A stretch of 64,000 nucleotides of DNA from Actinoplanes octamycinicus (GCF_014205225.1 NZ_JACHNB010000001.1:9095501-9159500); one strand, 5' to 3'; positions 42,761 to 51,590 are shown, counted from the first letter of the stretch. Made by a program: numbers and translations. The notes: generated from the letters alone by a model not told the origin.

Positions 42761-43600
42761 ATGACTTCACGGATCGCCCTGGTCACCGGGGCTACTCAGG
42801 GGCTCGGCACGGCGCTGGTGGCCGGCCTCGCCCAGCGCATGGACGCCACCGACACCGTCTATCTGACCGGCCGCGACGCGGCCCGGGTGGGCGCGGCCGT
42901 CGCTTCCCTCCCCGCCTCCCCCGGTGAGGTCCGCGGCGAGGTCCTCGACGTCGCCGACCCGGAGTCGGTCACCCGGCTCGCCACCGAGCTGGAGCGCCGT
43001 CACGGCGGGGTCGACATCGTCGTCAACAACGCGGTGATGCGCGTCGGGCCGGATGACGATCCTCGCGCGATCATCGATGACTACGCCCAGGTCAACAACT
43101 TCGGGACCACCCGGGTGTTGCGCGCCTTCGCTCCCCTGCTGCGCGACGGCGGCCGGCTGATCGTGGTGGCCAGTTCCCTCGGCACGCTGAGATTCCTGGC
43201 TCCGGCACTCCATGACCGGTTCGATGGGCTGTCCTCGCTGGACGCCGTGGACGCCGCCACCGGCGACTGGTGCGATCAGGTCCGCGACGGCCGCGCCCGC
43301 GCCGGAGCCTGGCCCGGCTTCGTCAACATCCCGTCCAAGATCGCTCAGGTCGCCGCTGTCCGCGCGCTCGCCGACCAGCGCCGGCAGTCCGACGCTGACC
43401 GCGGCATTCTCGTAGCCGCTGTCTGCCCCGGCATGATGAACACTCCGACGTCAGCCCTGTGGTGGGACGTCAGCGACGCCCCTACCCCGGCCCAGGCCGC
43501 CGGCCCGTTGCTCTCCTTGGCGTTGGATCCGATCAAGCCTGACCACTACGGCGAGCTGATCCGCGACGGCGCCGTCCTCCCTTGGCGTCCAGCCGCCTGA
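42761..43600 (+). CDS. short-chain dehydrogenase/reductase lacking the catalytic tyrosine
   Basis: A 279-residue Rossmann protein with the cofactor motif TGATQGLG (about 9-16), NNAV (about 90) and the ASSLG strand. The active-site position normally held by Tyr (Y-x3-K) reads N189-I-P-S-K193, so the tyrosine is missing. The overall plan is that of CBR-like SDRs. It may therefore be a non-classical reductase or a binding protein. It is divergent from a LysR gene that probably controls it. Confidence 0.88.
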   Translation: MTSRIALVTGATQGLGTALVAGLAQRMDATDTVYLTGRDAARVGAAVASLPASPGEVRGEVLDVADPESVTRLATELERRHGGVDIVVNNAVMRVGPDDDPRAIIDDYAQVNNFGTTRVLRAFAPLLRDGGRLIVVASSLGTLRFLAPALHDRFDGLSSLDAVDAATGDWCDQVRDGRARAGAWPGFVNIPSKIAQVAAVRALADQRRQSDADRGILVAAVCPGMMNTPTSALWWDVSDAPTPAQAAGPLLSLALDPIKPDHYGELIRDGAVLPWRPAA

Positions 43601-43650
43601 CCAGCATCGCGGCCGCGGTTCGCCACTGCCGTTATCGGCATGTCAGGGCC

Positions 43651-43796
43651 AGATGCGCGGGGCTGCGAGCTGGTGGTTCCCATATGACAAAGGCAGATGC
43701 GCGGGCTGCGAGCGGAGGGTTCCGAGTGACAAGGCGAGATGCGCGGGCTGCCAGCGGGGTTCCGAGCGACAAGGCGAGATGCGGGGCCTGCGAGCG
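43651..43796. repeat. tandem repeat of 40-44 bp, four copies
   Basis: AGATGCGCGGG-type blocks start at 43651, 43695, 43737 and 43777 (spacings 44, 42, 40). They are followed by CTGCGAGC and a GTTCC[CG]A-TGACAA-like end. The array fills the convergent gap between the SDR and the next minus-strand gene. Confidence 0.8.
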
Positions 43797-43799
43797 TGG

Positions 43800-44711
43800 C
43801 TATGGGTTCGAGGTCTCCGAGTCGGGGACGTCGAAGCCGAGGGCACGCAGGCGTGCCGAGTCGAGGCCGAGCCCGCGGAGGCGGGTGACGTCCAGGCCCG
43901 CCCCCTCCAGGTCCGAGGTGTCGGGACCGGCGACCGCAGGCGCCGCAGCTTCAAGGCATGTGCCGTCGGCCGAGGAGCGTGAGTCGAATGCGAGGGGAGC
44001 GCGGTCGAGCGAGGAACGGGAGTCGACACCGACGGAAGTTCCGTCGGCGGGGAGGTGTGACGCAATGCCGAGGAGGTTGAGCACGTGGAGAGCGCGGTGG
44101 ACGGATCGGTCGGTGGCTTCCGGGGTGATCCAGTCCTGGTGGGTCTCGACGGTGAACAGCTCGTCGCCGACGACGGTCCAGGTGGGGAGTTCGTCGCGGA
44201 GTGCGGCCCAGCGCAGTTCGGGGCGGTCGAGGCGGGGCGAGTCACCGACGAAGCGGTACATGCTGCGCAGCGCCATCGCCGGTTCCGGCTGCGGCAGGCG
44301 CACCACGACGACGAGGCCATGCGCTTCGCGCTCCCGGACCAGCCCGGCGAAAGCGTTGCCGGTCCAGCGGACCCGTCCCACGATGACCGGAAAGCCGGCC
44401 ACCTCCCGCGTCCACACCGTCTCGACCGTCACGGCGCCCTGCCGCAGTTGCCCGTCCCACGGCCACTGCCGCCCCTGCGCATCGATCGGGTCCCACCCGG
44501 CGGCCTGCACCTCACGCACCATCCGGCGGCGACGACGACGGCGGGCGAGCGACACGCCTGCCGTGGTCGCCACGATCACGACTGCACTCCCGCCCAGGAA
44601 GAACGCGGGGTGAAAGGCCGCGATCCAACTCAGCGCCCACCGGATGGCGAACAGAATGGCGAACCCCACGGCGAGCAACACCGTCGGGACCAGACGCGGG
44701 ATCTTTGCCAT
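43800..44711 (-). CDS. two-helix membrane protein of unknown function
   Basis: A 303-residue protein. Two membrane helices (about 7-30 and 36-55) are followed by a basic stretch (ARRRRRRRM) and a cytoplasmic domain (about 65-210) with GWDPIDAQGRQWPW and PEPAMALRSMYRFVGDSPRL. The C-terminal 90 residues are of low complexity and include two DSRSS units and two L-D-x2-R-L-R-x-L-G repeats, as if expanded by slippage. I do not recognise a family. It is divergent from the NADH dehydrogenase gene. Confidence 0.72.
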   Translation of the reverse strand: MAKIPRLVPTVLLAVGFAILFAIRWALSWIAAFHPAFFLGGSAVVIVATTAGVSLARRRRRRRMVREVQAAGWDPIDAQGRQWPWDGQLRQGAVTVETVWTREVAGFPVIVGRVRWTGNAFAGLVREREAHGLVVVVRLPQPEPAMALRSMYRFVGDSPRLDRPELRWAALRDELPTWTVVGDELFTVETHQDWITPEATDRSVHRALHVLNLLGIASHLPADGTSVGVDSRSSLDRAPLAFDSRSSADGTCLEAAAPAVAGPDTSDLEGAGLDVTRLRGLGLDSARLRALGFDVPDSETSNP

Positions 44712-44794
44712 CGAAGCCCAGGTTAGAGGGCCACGGCGAGCCGTCCGGGCCGTGGCATCCGGTGAGAATGCGCACGTGAGTGGTCATTTTCACG

Positions 44795-44808
44795 GCATAC
44801 GGGTATGC
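44795..44808. promoter_or_regulatory. perfect palindrome upstream of the NADH dehydrogenase gene
   Basis: GCATACGGGTATGC (6-bp arms, 2-bp centre) lies 46 bp before the start codon at 44854, in the divergent gap. It is not a Rex-type box. It probably binds a dimeric regulator. Confidence 0.5.
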
Positions 44809-44853
44809 GGAAATGCGCTGTACTAAGCGGATCGACTGGGACGGGAGCAGGCA

Positions 44854-46389
44854 ATGACTCAGGCAAGTCACCGCCAACGCGTGGTCGTGGTGGGGGCCGG
44901 TTTCGGTGGGCTCTTCGCGATCAAGGCGCTGCGCAAGGCTCCGGTGGACATCACCCTCATCAACGGTACGGCGTACCACCTCTTCCAGCCGCTGCTCTAC
45001 CAGGTGGCGACCGGGATCCTGTCCGAGGGCGAGGTCGCTCCGCCGATCCGTGAGGTGCTGCGGCGGCAGAAGAATGTGGACGTTCGCCTGGGCTGGGTGA
45101 CGGACGTCGACGTCGAGAACAAGGTCGTCTCGGTGAGCGGTCCGGGCATCGACTACACCGTGGAGTACGACACGCTGATCGTGGCGGCCGGTGCCTCGCA
45201 GTCGTACTTCGGCAACGACCAGTTCGCCGATCACGCACCCGGCATGAAGAGCATCGACGACGCGCTCGAGCTGCGCGCGCGGATCTTCGGGGCGTTCGAG
45301 GTGGCTGACCTGCAGACCGACGCGGAGGCAGCGCAGCGCTGGCTGACCTTCGTGGTGGTCGGCGCCGGGCCGACCGGGACCGAGCTGGCCGGCCAGATCG
45401 CCGAGCTGGCCCACCGCAACCTGACGGGGCAGTACAAGCACATCGACCCGAGCAAGGCCCGGATCATCCTGGTCGACGCGATCGGGGCGGTGCTGAACAC
45501 GTTCGGCGATCACCTCTCCGCGGGTGCGCAGCGCGAGCTGGAGAAACTCGGCGTCGAGGTGAAGCTGAACACCAAGGTGGTCGGCGTGGACTCGACCGGC
45601 ATCGAGGTGGAGGACGCGAACGGCCGGCACCGCATCCCGTCGGTGACCAAGGTGTGGGCGGCCGGGGTGTCCGCGCCGCCGCTGGCCGCGAAACTGGCCG
45701 AGGCGACCGGGGCGAAGACCGACCGGGCCGGACGGGTGTTCGTGGAGCAGGACACCACGCTGCCCGGACACCCGGAGATCTTCGTGCTCGGCGACATGAT
45801 GAACCTGGCCGGCGACGACGGGAAACCGCTGCCCGGGGTGGCACAGGTGGCCATTCAGAGCGGCCGGCACGCGGCCGACCAGATCAAGCGGCGGCTCGGC
45901 GGGAAGGAGACAGGGCAGCCGTTCAAGTACTTCGACAAGGGCAGCCTGGCGACGATCTCCCGGTTCTCCGCGGTGGCCAGCATCGGCAAGCTGCGCCTGT
46001 CCGGCTTCCCGGCCTGGGTGGTGTGGGTCGCGGTGCACCTTTTCTACCTGGTTGGCTTCAAGAACCGGGTGACCGCGGTGCTGCACTGGGCGGTGAGCTT
46101 CATCGGGCGCGGCCGCTCGGAGCGGGTGGCGACGCAGCAGCAGGCGTTCGCCCGCCGGGCGATCCGGGCCTACGGCGACCCGTTCGCCCGGGAGCGCGCC
46201 GAGTCCGGTGACCACGCGGCTCTCGCCGCGGCGGACGCTGGGGCGGCCAGGCCGGCGACGTCGACGACCGCTGCGGAGCAGAAGCAGACCGGCACCGAGC
46301 CGCTGGCCCGATCCACCGAGCCCGGGGCCGGCAGCGCGGACGGTTCGGCGACGGCAGCGGCACGGGAGCGGTTGAGCGTGCGGGAGTAA
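44854..46389 (+). CDS. ndh: type II NADH:quinone oxidoreductase
   Basis: A 511-residue single-subunit NADH dehydrogenase. FAD-binding GAGFGGL (about 14-20), the quinone-side HLFQPLLYQVATG, NADH-binding VVVGAGPTGTELAGQIAEL (about 165-183), and the second FAD motif FVLGDM (about 309) are all present. An amphipathic or hydrophobic stretch near 390-410 (AWVVWVAVHLFYLVGF) should anchor it to the membrane. It oxidises NADH and reduces quinone without pumping protons. A GGGAG Shine-Dalgarno precedes the ATG. The last ~60 residues are a low-complexity Ala/Thr tail. Confidence 0.95.
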   Translation: MTQASHRQRVVVVGAGFGGLFAIKALRKAPVDITLINGTAYHLFQPLLYQVATGILSEGEVAPPIREVLRRQKNVDVRLGWVTDVDVENKVVSVSGPGIDYTVEYDTLIVAAGASQSYFGNDQFADHAPGMKSIDDALELRARIFGAFEVADLQTDAEAAQRWLTFVVVGAGPTGTELAGQIAELAHRNLTGQYKHIDPSKARIILVDAIGAVLNTFGDHLSAGAQRELEKLGVEVKLNTKVVGVDSTGIEVEDANGRHRIPSVTKVWAAGVSAPPLAAKLAEATGAKTDRAGRVFVEQDTTLPGHPEIFVLGDMMNLAGDDGKPLPGVAQVAIQSGRHAADQIKRRLGGKETGQPFKYFDKGSLATISRFSAVASIGKLRLSGFPAWVVWVAVHLFYLVGFKNRVTAVLHWAVSFIGRGRSERVATQQQAFARRAIRAYGDPFARERAESGDHAALAAADAGAARPATSTTAAEQKQTGTEPLARSTEPGAGSADGSATAAARERLSVRE

Positions 46390-46754
46390 CGATGGCCGGC
46401 CGAGCAGCGTCGGCGCATGGAAGCGGGCCGCTTGGGCAGGACCGCACATGCGTCGACCTGACGGTCGCCTGATCGTGACGAGGACCACGCCGAACGGCAG
46501 GGTCCGCGTGGTTCCGCGCGGGCGAGTCACGGCGCTGGAGCGGCGCGGGCTGGAGCGGTCGCAGCGCGAGGCGGGGCTGCTGCGGCGCGGAACTGGAACG
46601 GTCGCGGCGCGGGGTGGGGTTGCTTGGGCTCGGGCTGGGCTGCCTCGGCGCGAGATTGGAACGGTCGCTACGCGGGGCGGTCGCTACGCGGGGCGGTCTC
46701 AGCGCGGGGCGGTCTCAGCGCGGGGCGGGGCTGCGTCGACGCGTGGTTTGGGGC

Positions 46755-46930
46755 GGTCGCGGCGCAGGGAGGGGGCGGTCGCGGCGCACGGCGGGGACGG
46801 TCGCAGCGCACGGCGGGAGCGGTCGCAGCGCACGGCGGGAGCGGTCGCAGCGCACGGCGGGAGCGGTCGCAGCGCACGGCGGGAGCGGTCGCAGCGCACG
46901 GCGGGAGCGGTCGCAGCGCGGGGCGGGGGC
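46755..46930. repeat. 22-bp tandem array, eight copies, six nearly identical
   Basis: Units begin at 46755, 46777, 46799, 46821, 46843, 46865, 46887 and 46909, opening GGTCGCAGCGCACGG and closing CGGGAGC. Weaker relatives (GGTCGCGGCGC, GGTCTCAGCGCGGGGC) extend back to about 46550. Since 22 is not a multiple of three, it is noncoding. It lies in the 834-bp gap 46390-47223 between ndh and the thymidine kinase gene. I see no gene in that gap, and only the kinase's ribosome binding site (about 47202-47212) after the array. Confidence 0.95.
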
Positions 46931-47223
46931 TGGATCGGGTGAGGGGGCTTGGCGGGACGTGGAGGGGTGGGCGATGCGGTGGGTTTGAGCTGGCGGGAGG
47001 TTGGGGGCTGTCGGCCGGTTGGATGACGGGGAGGGCCGTTGTGATGGGGATTGTTCGTCGGGTGTCTTGAAGCTGACCGTCGACCGGCGGTAACCCGGGG
47101 TTCGATCACCAGGTAGCGTGTACCGGCCCCGCCCCGACGGAGTGATGGCGCTGATCGGCGCTGGTTCTGTGGGGCGACGGCGGAAATGCCTGATGAAACG
47201 CCCAGGAGAAGAGGCCCCGATTG

Positions 47224-47871
47224 ATGCCGGTCACCGCCGCGACCGTTCTTGCTTCTCGGCAGCCGGCGTTGGCTCCGGTCTTCGGGACCTTGACCCTGTT
47301 CACCGGGCGGATGGGGTCGGGCAAGAGCACGCTGGCGCTGCAGAACGCGTTCAACCGGCGGCAGGCCGGGCGGCCGGGCGTGCTGCTGACCAGTCAGGAC
47401 CGGGCCGGTGAGGGGATCATGTCGTCCCGGCTCGGGGTGACCGCGGACGCCGTCGAGGTGCACGCGGAGATGGACCTGGCGTCGCTGGTGACCGAGACCG
47501 TGCCGGCCGGCGGGTTCGTGATCGTGGACGAGGCGCAGTTCCTCAGTCCGGCTCAGGTGGAGCAGCTGGCCTGGGCGGCAGACGAGCTCGGCGTGGACAT
47601 CGACTGTTATGCGATCACCACGGATTTCCTGTCCCGGCTGTTCCCGGGGGCGCAGCGGCTGGTCGAGCTGTCCGACGTGATCGTCCCGTTGCAGGTCGAG
47701 GTGACCTGCTGGTGCGGGCGCCCGGGGCGGCAGAACGCTCGGATCGTGGACGGCCAGGTCGCCCGGATCGGCGAACAGGTCGCGGTCGGCGACACCACCC
47801 AGACGTCCGCGGTCTCCTACCGCGTCCTGTGCCGCCGCCACTGGCGCAACGGCGAACCCGGCCCCGCCTGA
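47224..47871 (+). CDS. tdk: thymidine kinase (type II)
   Basis: A 215-residue kinase. The P-loop is GRMGSGKS (28-35), Walker B is VIVDEAQFL, and a substrate-lid segment (DFLSRLFPGAQRLVELSD) follows. A zinc site is formed by CWCG and the C-terminal LCRRHW. It phosphorylates thymidine in the salvage pathway. The ATG at 47224 is preferred over a TTG one codon upstream; AGGAGA lies about 17 bases before it, somewhat far. It stands alone after the 22-bp array. Confidence 0.94.
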   Translation: MPVTAATVLASRQPALAPVFGTLTLFTGRMGSGKSTLALQNAFNRRQAGRPGVLLTSQDRAGEGIMSSRLGVTADAVEVHAEMDLASLVTETVPAGGFVIVDEAQFLSPAQVEQLAWAADELGVDIDCYAITTDFLSRLFPGAQRLVELSDVIVPLQVEVTCWCGRPGRQNARIVDGQVARIGEQVAVGDTTQTSAVSYRVLCRRHWRNGEPGPA

Positions 47872-47940
47872 CAATTCGGATATGTCCGCCACGGCAGAGC
47901 CAGTGGCCGCTTGACCGGAGACGCATACCCGGAAGACACG

Positions 47941-48120
47941 AACCCGAGAAGCGCGAATCGGGAAGGGCCGGACCCGGCGGACGCGACCCGGGAAAGGCCA
48001 GACCCGGCGGACGCGACCCGGGAAGAACCGGACCCGGCGGACGCGACCCGGGAAAAGCCAGACCCGGGGAACGCGACCCGGGAAAAGCCAGACCCGGGGA
48101 ACGCGCGCCCGGGAGACGCA
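47941..48120. repeat. 30-bp tandem array, six copies
   Basis: Units align exactly at 47941, 47971, 48001, 48031, 48061 and 48091, with a partial at 48121. The core reads GACCCGG[CG]G[GA]ACGCGACCCGGG followed by an A-rich end. Both strands give open decapeptide frames, but it lies between two convergent genes and shows no ribosome binding site. It fills most of the gap 47872-48168. Confidence 0.93.
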
Positions 48121-48168
48121 AACCCGGAGAGGGCGGACCCGGGAGTTGCTAGCGGAGCGTTTCGGGGG

Positions 48169-49419
48169 TCAGCATTTTCCGGTGCCCCACCAGCGGCAAG
48201 CTACCGTCCACATGTCCGAGGTCTGCAGGCGCACCTCGCCGCCTCGGTCGTCGAGGACGGCGCGGCCGCCGGCGAACGGCACCGTCATCGACTCGCCCGG
48301 CGCCAGCACCGTGCTCTCCTCGAACCGGTGCTGGTAGCGGCTCACCACCGCGTGCCCCTGCAGGTCGACCGGCCGGTCGCTGACGTTGACGACCTCGATC
48401 CGTTCCACGCCGCCGTACTTCACCTTCAGCGACACCTTGCCGGCCAGCGGGCTGCCGCAGCCGACCCGGCACGGGTAGACGAACGACTGCCGCAGATCGC
48501 CCTGCGGGTCGAACAGGTAGGCGCCGTCCCCGACCGAGTGCCCGAGCGGATCCACGTTCGTGAAGATCGGCGCGGTCAGCCCCCAGTACCGGTCCGTGGC
48601 GGTGTCCACCCCCTTGCCCACATGCACGTACACCGCGCCGCCGGCCGGCACCACGGTCCCCGCCGCGAACGTGTACCGCCGCAGCCCCGAGTCGCGCACC
48701 CACCAGCCGCCGATGCCGACCGGTGACGACCCGCCGTTGCCGATCCGGATCCACTCGCCGTTCAGGTTGGTGCCGTCGTCGCCGTCCGCGTCGCTGTTCG
48801 CCCAGACGGTCAGGCGCGCGCCGGCGGCCGGCCCGGCCCCGCAGTAGTCCTCGTCCCACATCAGGTTCTTCTCGCCGGACGCCTGCGCCTCGGCCAGCTC
48901 GTAGGCCGAGTCCCAGGCCCACTCCCCGGCGAACGGCAGCCACAGCGCGTAGCCGTGACGGATCAGGTCGACGCCGATGTCCCGCCACTTCCCATTGATC
49001 TTGACCGAGAGGGATCGCAACGGACGGTTACGACTCTGGCTGCCCGGCCGCTGCGCGGTCATCCGCACCACACCCTTGCCCGCCTTGACCAGCTGCTCGA
49101 CCCGCGCGGTCGCCTCCAGGGCGTGGCAGTCGCCGCGCCGCTTGGCCGGTTGCGGCGAGTAGGCGTGCTGCTCCATCGCCTGCACCCCGATCAGCCGGAT
49201 CGACCGCGGCGTCGGCGTGCCGTCCCCGTTGACGTCCACCAGCAGCGTGTCCCCGTCGGCCACCCAGGCCACCTTGCCGGTCCAGACGGTGCAGCGCGGA
49301 CTGCCGGCGACCGGGCGGCAGGCGGCCGACGCGGCAACCGCCGGGGCGGGCAGACCGGCCACGGTCAGGGCGGCGGCAGCGGTCACGGAGGTGGCCAGCG
49401 AGGCGAGTCGGCGCAGCAT
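48169..49419 (-). CDS. secreted staphylococcal-nuclease-like protein with lamin-tail domain
   Basis: A 416-residue protein with a signal peptide (about 1-33), an SNase-like domain (about 48-215) and a lamin-tail (LTD) beta domain (about 222-330), then a further beta-rich C-terminal domain. SNase residues D55/D57 (DGDT), R75 and E83 are present, but the position of the calcium-binding Asp (RLIGxDxPE) is Gln80. Activity may therefore be altered. I chose the ATG at 49419 because the signal peptide begins there; the frame extends 53 codons upstream without sense. It probably degrades or binds extracellular DNA. Confidence 0.88.
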   Translation of the reverse strand: MLRRLASLATSVTAAAALTVAGLPAPAVAASAACRPVAGSPRCTVWTGKVAWVADGDTLLVDVNGDGTPTPRSIRLIGVQAMEQHAYSPQPAKRRGDCHALEATARVEQLVKAGKGVVRMTAQRPGSQSRNRPLRSLSVKINGKWRDIGVDLIRHGYALWLPFAGEWAWDSAYELAEAQASGEKNLMWDEDYCGAGPAAGARLTVWANSDADGDDGTNLNGEWIRIGNGGSSPVGIGGWWVRDSGLRRYTFAAGTVVPAGGAVYVHVGKGVDTATDRYWGLTAPIFTNVDPLGHSVGDGAYLFDPQGDLRQSFVYPCRVGCGSPLAGKVSLKVKYGGVERIEVVNVSDRPVDLQGHAVVSRYQHRFEESTVLAPGESMTVPFAGGRAVLDDRGGEVRLQTSDMWTVACRWWGTGKC

Positions 49420-49604
49420 GCCCCCACGATCGGGGCGAGTCGGTTGCGGTTCGAGTCTTCCCCGGCTGCGGCCCGGTTGCGGTCCGCGTGAGGGGCACGG
49501 TGTGCGGCAGGCCACACCCCGATTCGGGTACGCCGGGCGCGCTTCCGCCGTACCCAAAACCGCTCTGACCCGGACCAATCGCCTCCCGCAACAAAGCGTT
49601 TAAA

Positions 49605-49621
49605 CCTATAAACCCGATAGG
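49605..49621 (+). promoter_or_regulatory. inverted repeat upstream of the sulfonate-type operon
   Basis: CCTAT (49605-49609) and ATAGG (49617-49621) form an inverted repeat in an unusually AT-rich stretch, about 80 bp before the binding-protein gene. It could be the operator for a sulfur-responsive regulator; none is encoded nearby. Confidence 0.45.
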
Positions 49622-49698
49622 CAATGTATATTCATCTCGCCTGTCATCCCGTGGACACGCATCGTCACCCCCGCCGGGATTCGCAAAGGGAAGAGCAC

Positions 49699-50745
49699 AT
49701 GACAAGTCCGATCCTGAACCGCCGCACGCTGCTCGGAGGACTCCTCGGAGTGACCGCGCTCGGCCTGACCGGATGTGCCGGCGACGATGCCGCCTCCGCT
49801 AGCCTGTCCGCCGCCGACCCGCTGCCCACCACGGTCGACCCGGCCACCCAGCTGATCATCTCGATCCACACCTCGCAGGTCGGGCTGACCGCGTCCGGTG
49901 AGATCGCCAAGCTTCCGTTCAAGGTCAAGGACTGGCCGAACATCTCGGCCGGTCCGGATGTCATCCAGGGCTTCCGCGCCAAGGCGATCGACCTGGCGAA
50001 CAACGCCGGCATCCCGCCGATCCAGGCCGCCGCGATCAATGTGGACGCGAAGATCGTGGCGGTGCAGACCGTGCACAAGCCGCAGTACACCTTCGTCACG
50101 TCGCCGGGCAACCCGGTCAAGGGCATCACCGACCTGCGCGGCAAGAAGATCGCCTTCTCCCAGGGCCAGGCGCAGGGGCTGGTGGTCCTGCGCACGCTCA
50201 AGGAGCAGGGACTGTCCCCCAAGGACGTGCAGCTGATCGCGCTGCCGAGCACCAAGTTCCTGGTCGCCCTGCAGAGCAAGCAGGTCGACATCGCGCCGCT
50301 CTACGAACCGGCCATCACCAAGTACCTCGCCGAGTACGGCAAGGACGGCGCCACCCAGTTCCCGATGACCGCGGTCGACTACCTGAGCGTGCTGTGGGCG
50401 CCGTCCGAGGTGCTGGCCGACTCCGCCAAGGTCGCCGCGATCCGCTCGTTCATCCCGTTCTGGGCCAAGGACCAGATCTGGCGCTGGGAGAACCCGGACA
50501 AGTGGCTGGACGCCTACTACGTCAAGGACCAGCAGGTGTCCGCCGCGGACGCCAAGCGGATCGGCACCACCCTGCAGCAGCCGTACTTCCCGAAGAGCTG
50601 GGACAAGGCGCTGGCCTGGGAGAAGGAGTCCGCCGACCTGCTCGTCGAGGGCGGCTTCATCAAGAAGATCGACCCAGAGAAGCTGTTCGACCGGCGCTTC
50701 GAGGGCATCGCCTCCGCCGCCGTTCCCGCCAAGTACCAGGAGTGA
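49699..50745 (+). CDS. ABC importer substrate-binding lipoprotein (sulfonate/nitrate type)
   Basis: A 348-residue SsuA/TauA/NrtA-like binding protein. It has a twin-domain fold, an N-terminal lipoprotein signal (MTSPILNRRTLLGG, lipobox LTGC) with an RR pair, and PEB-like elements such as IADLRGKKIAFSQGQAQG-type ITDLRGKKIAF and LVALQSKQVDIAPLYEP. The lipid anchor would hold it outside the membrane. It begins an operon with permease, ATPase and a flavin monooxygenase, which suggests uptake of an organosulfur compound as sulfur source. Confidence 0.92.
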   Translation: MTSPILNRRTLLGGLLGVTALGLTGCAGDDAASASLSAADPLPTTVDPATQLIISIHTSQVGLTASGEIAKLPFKVKDWPNISAGPDVIQGFRAKAIDLANNAGIPPIQAAAINVDAKIVAVQTVHKPQYTFVTSPGNPVKGITDLRGKKIAFSQGQAQGLVVLRTLKEQGLSPKDVQLIALPSTKFLVALQSKQVDIAPLYEPAITKYLAEYGKDGATQFPMTAVDYLSVLWAPSEVLADSAKVAAIRSFIPFWAKDQIWRWENPDKWLDAYYVKDQQVSAADAKRIGTTLQQPYFPKSWDKALAWEKESADLLVEGGFIKKIDPEKLFDRRFEGIASAAVPAKYQE

Positions 50746-50747
50746 CC

Positions 50748-51565
50748 ATGGCTACCGAGACCCTCTCCGTCGCCACCCGCCCCCGCGTCACCGCGACCCA
50801 GCCGCGCCGCAAGCGGCGCCGGGTGGGACCGGGCAAGCCCATTCCGTACGGTCGCGCGCTCGGCCCGGTGCTGCTCCTGGCGCTCTGGGCGCTCGCCTCG
50901 GCGACCGGTGTGCTGGACCCACGCAAGCTCTCCGCGCCGTGGACGGTGGCCAGCACCACGATCGACCTGATCCAGGCCGGCACGCTGCAGGACCACATCC
51001 TGGCCTCGCTGCAGCGCGCGGTCTTCGGCTTCGCGATCGGCGCCGTCGCCGGCCTGGCCCTGGCCCTGCTGGCCGGGACCAGCCGGATCGGCGAGGCGCT
51101 GATCGACGGTCCGATGCGGATCAAGCTGGCGATCCCCACGATCGGTCTGATCCCGCTGCTCATCCTCTGGCTGGGGATCAACGAGGGCTTCAAGATCACC
51201 ATCATCGCGGTGGCCGTCGCGGTCTACATGTACGTGCAGGTCCACGCCGGACTCACCGGCATCGACCAGCGGTACGTCGAGCTGGCCCAGGTGCAGAACT
51301 ACTCCCGCTGGGAGTTCGTCCGGCACGTGGTCTTCCCCGGCGCGCTGCCCGGCGTCTTCGTCGGCCTGCGCCTGTCGGTGACCGCCTCCTGGCTGATCCT
51401 GATCACCGTCGAGCAGATCAACGCGCTCTCCGGCATCGGCTACATGATGACCCAGGCCCAGGAGTACGCGCAGACCGACATCATCATCGTCGGCCTGGTG
51501 ATCTACGGCATCTTCGGGTTCGCCTCGGACGCCCTGGTCCGCATCGCTGAACGGAGGGTGCTGGG

Positions 51566-51590
<25 letters not shown>
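50748..51590 (+). CDS. ABC importer permease (SsuC/TauC type)
   Basis: A 280-residue permease with six helices and the EAA-like cytoplasmic loop ([34 protein letters not shown], about 185-220), which docks on the ATPase. A basic N-terminal tail (QPRRKRRR) precedes the first helix. It starts 2 bp after the binding-protein stop and overlaps the ATPase start by 25 bp, so it is tightly coupled. Confidence 0.93.

Noticed and set aside
46448..47070. Repeat proteins across the 22-bp array
   Set aside because: The unit is not a multiple of three, so the peptides cycle through frames; no start signal.
49624..49698. Extended N-terminus of the sulfonate-type binding protein from 49624
   Set aside because: The extra 25 residues (MYIHLACHPVD...) would precede a complete lipoprotein signal; the ATG at 49699 with GGGAAG upstream fits better.
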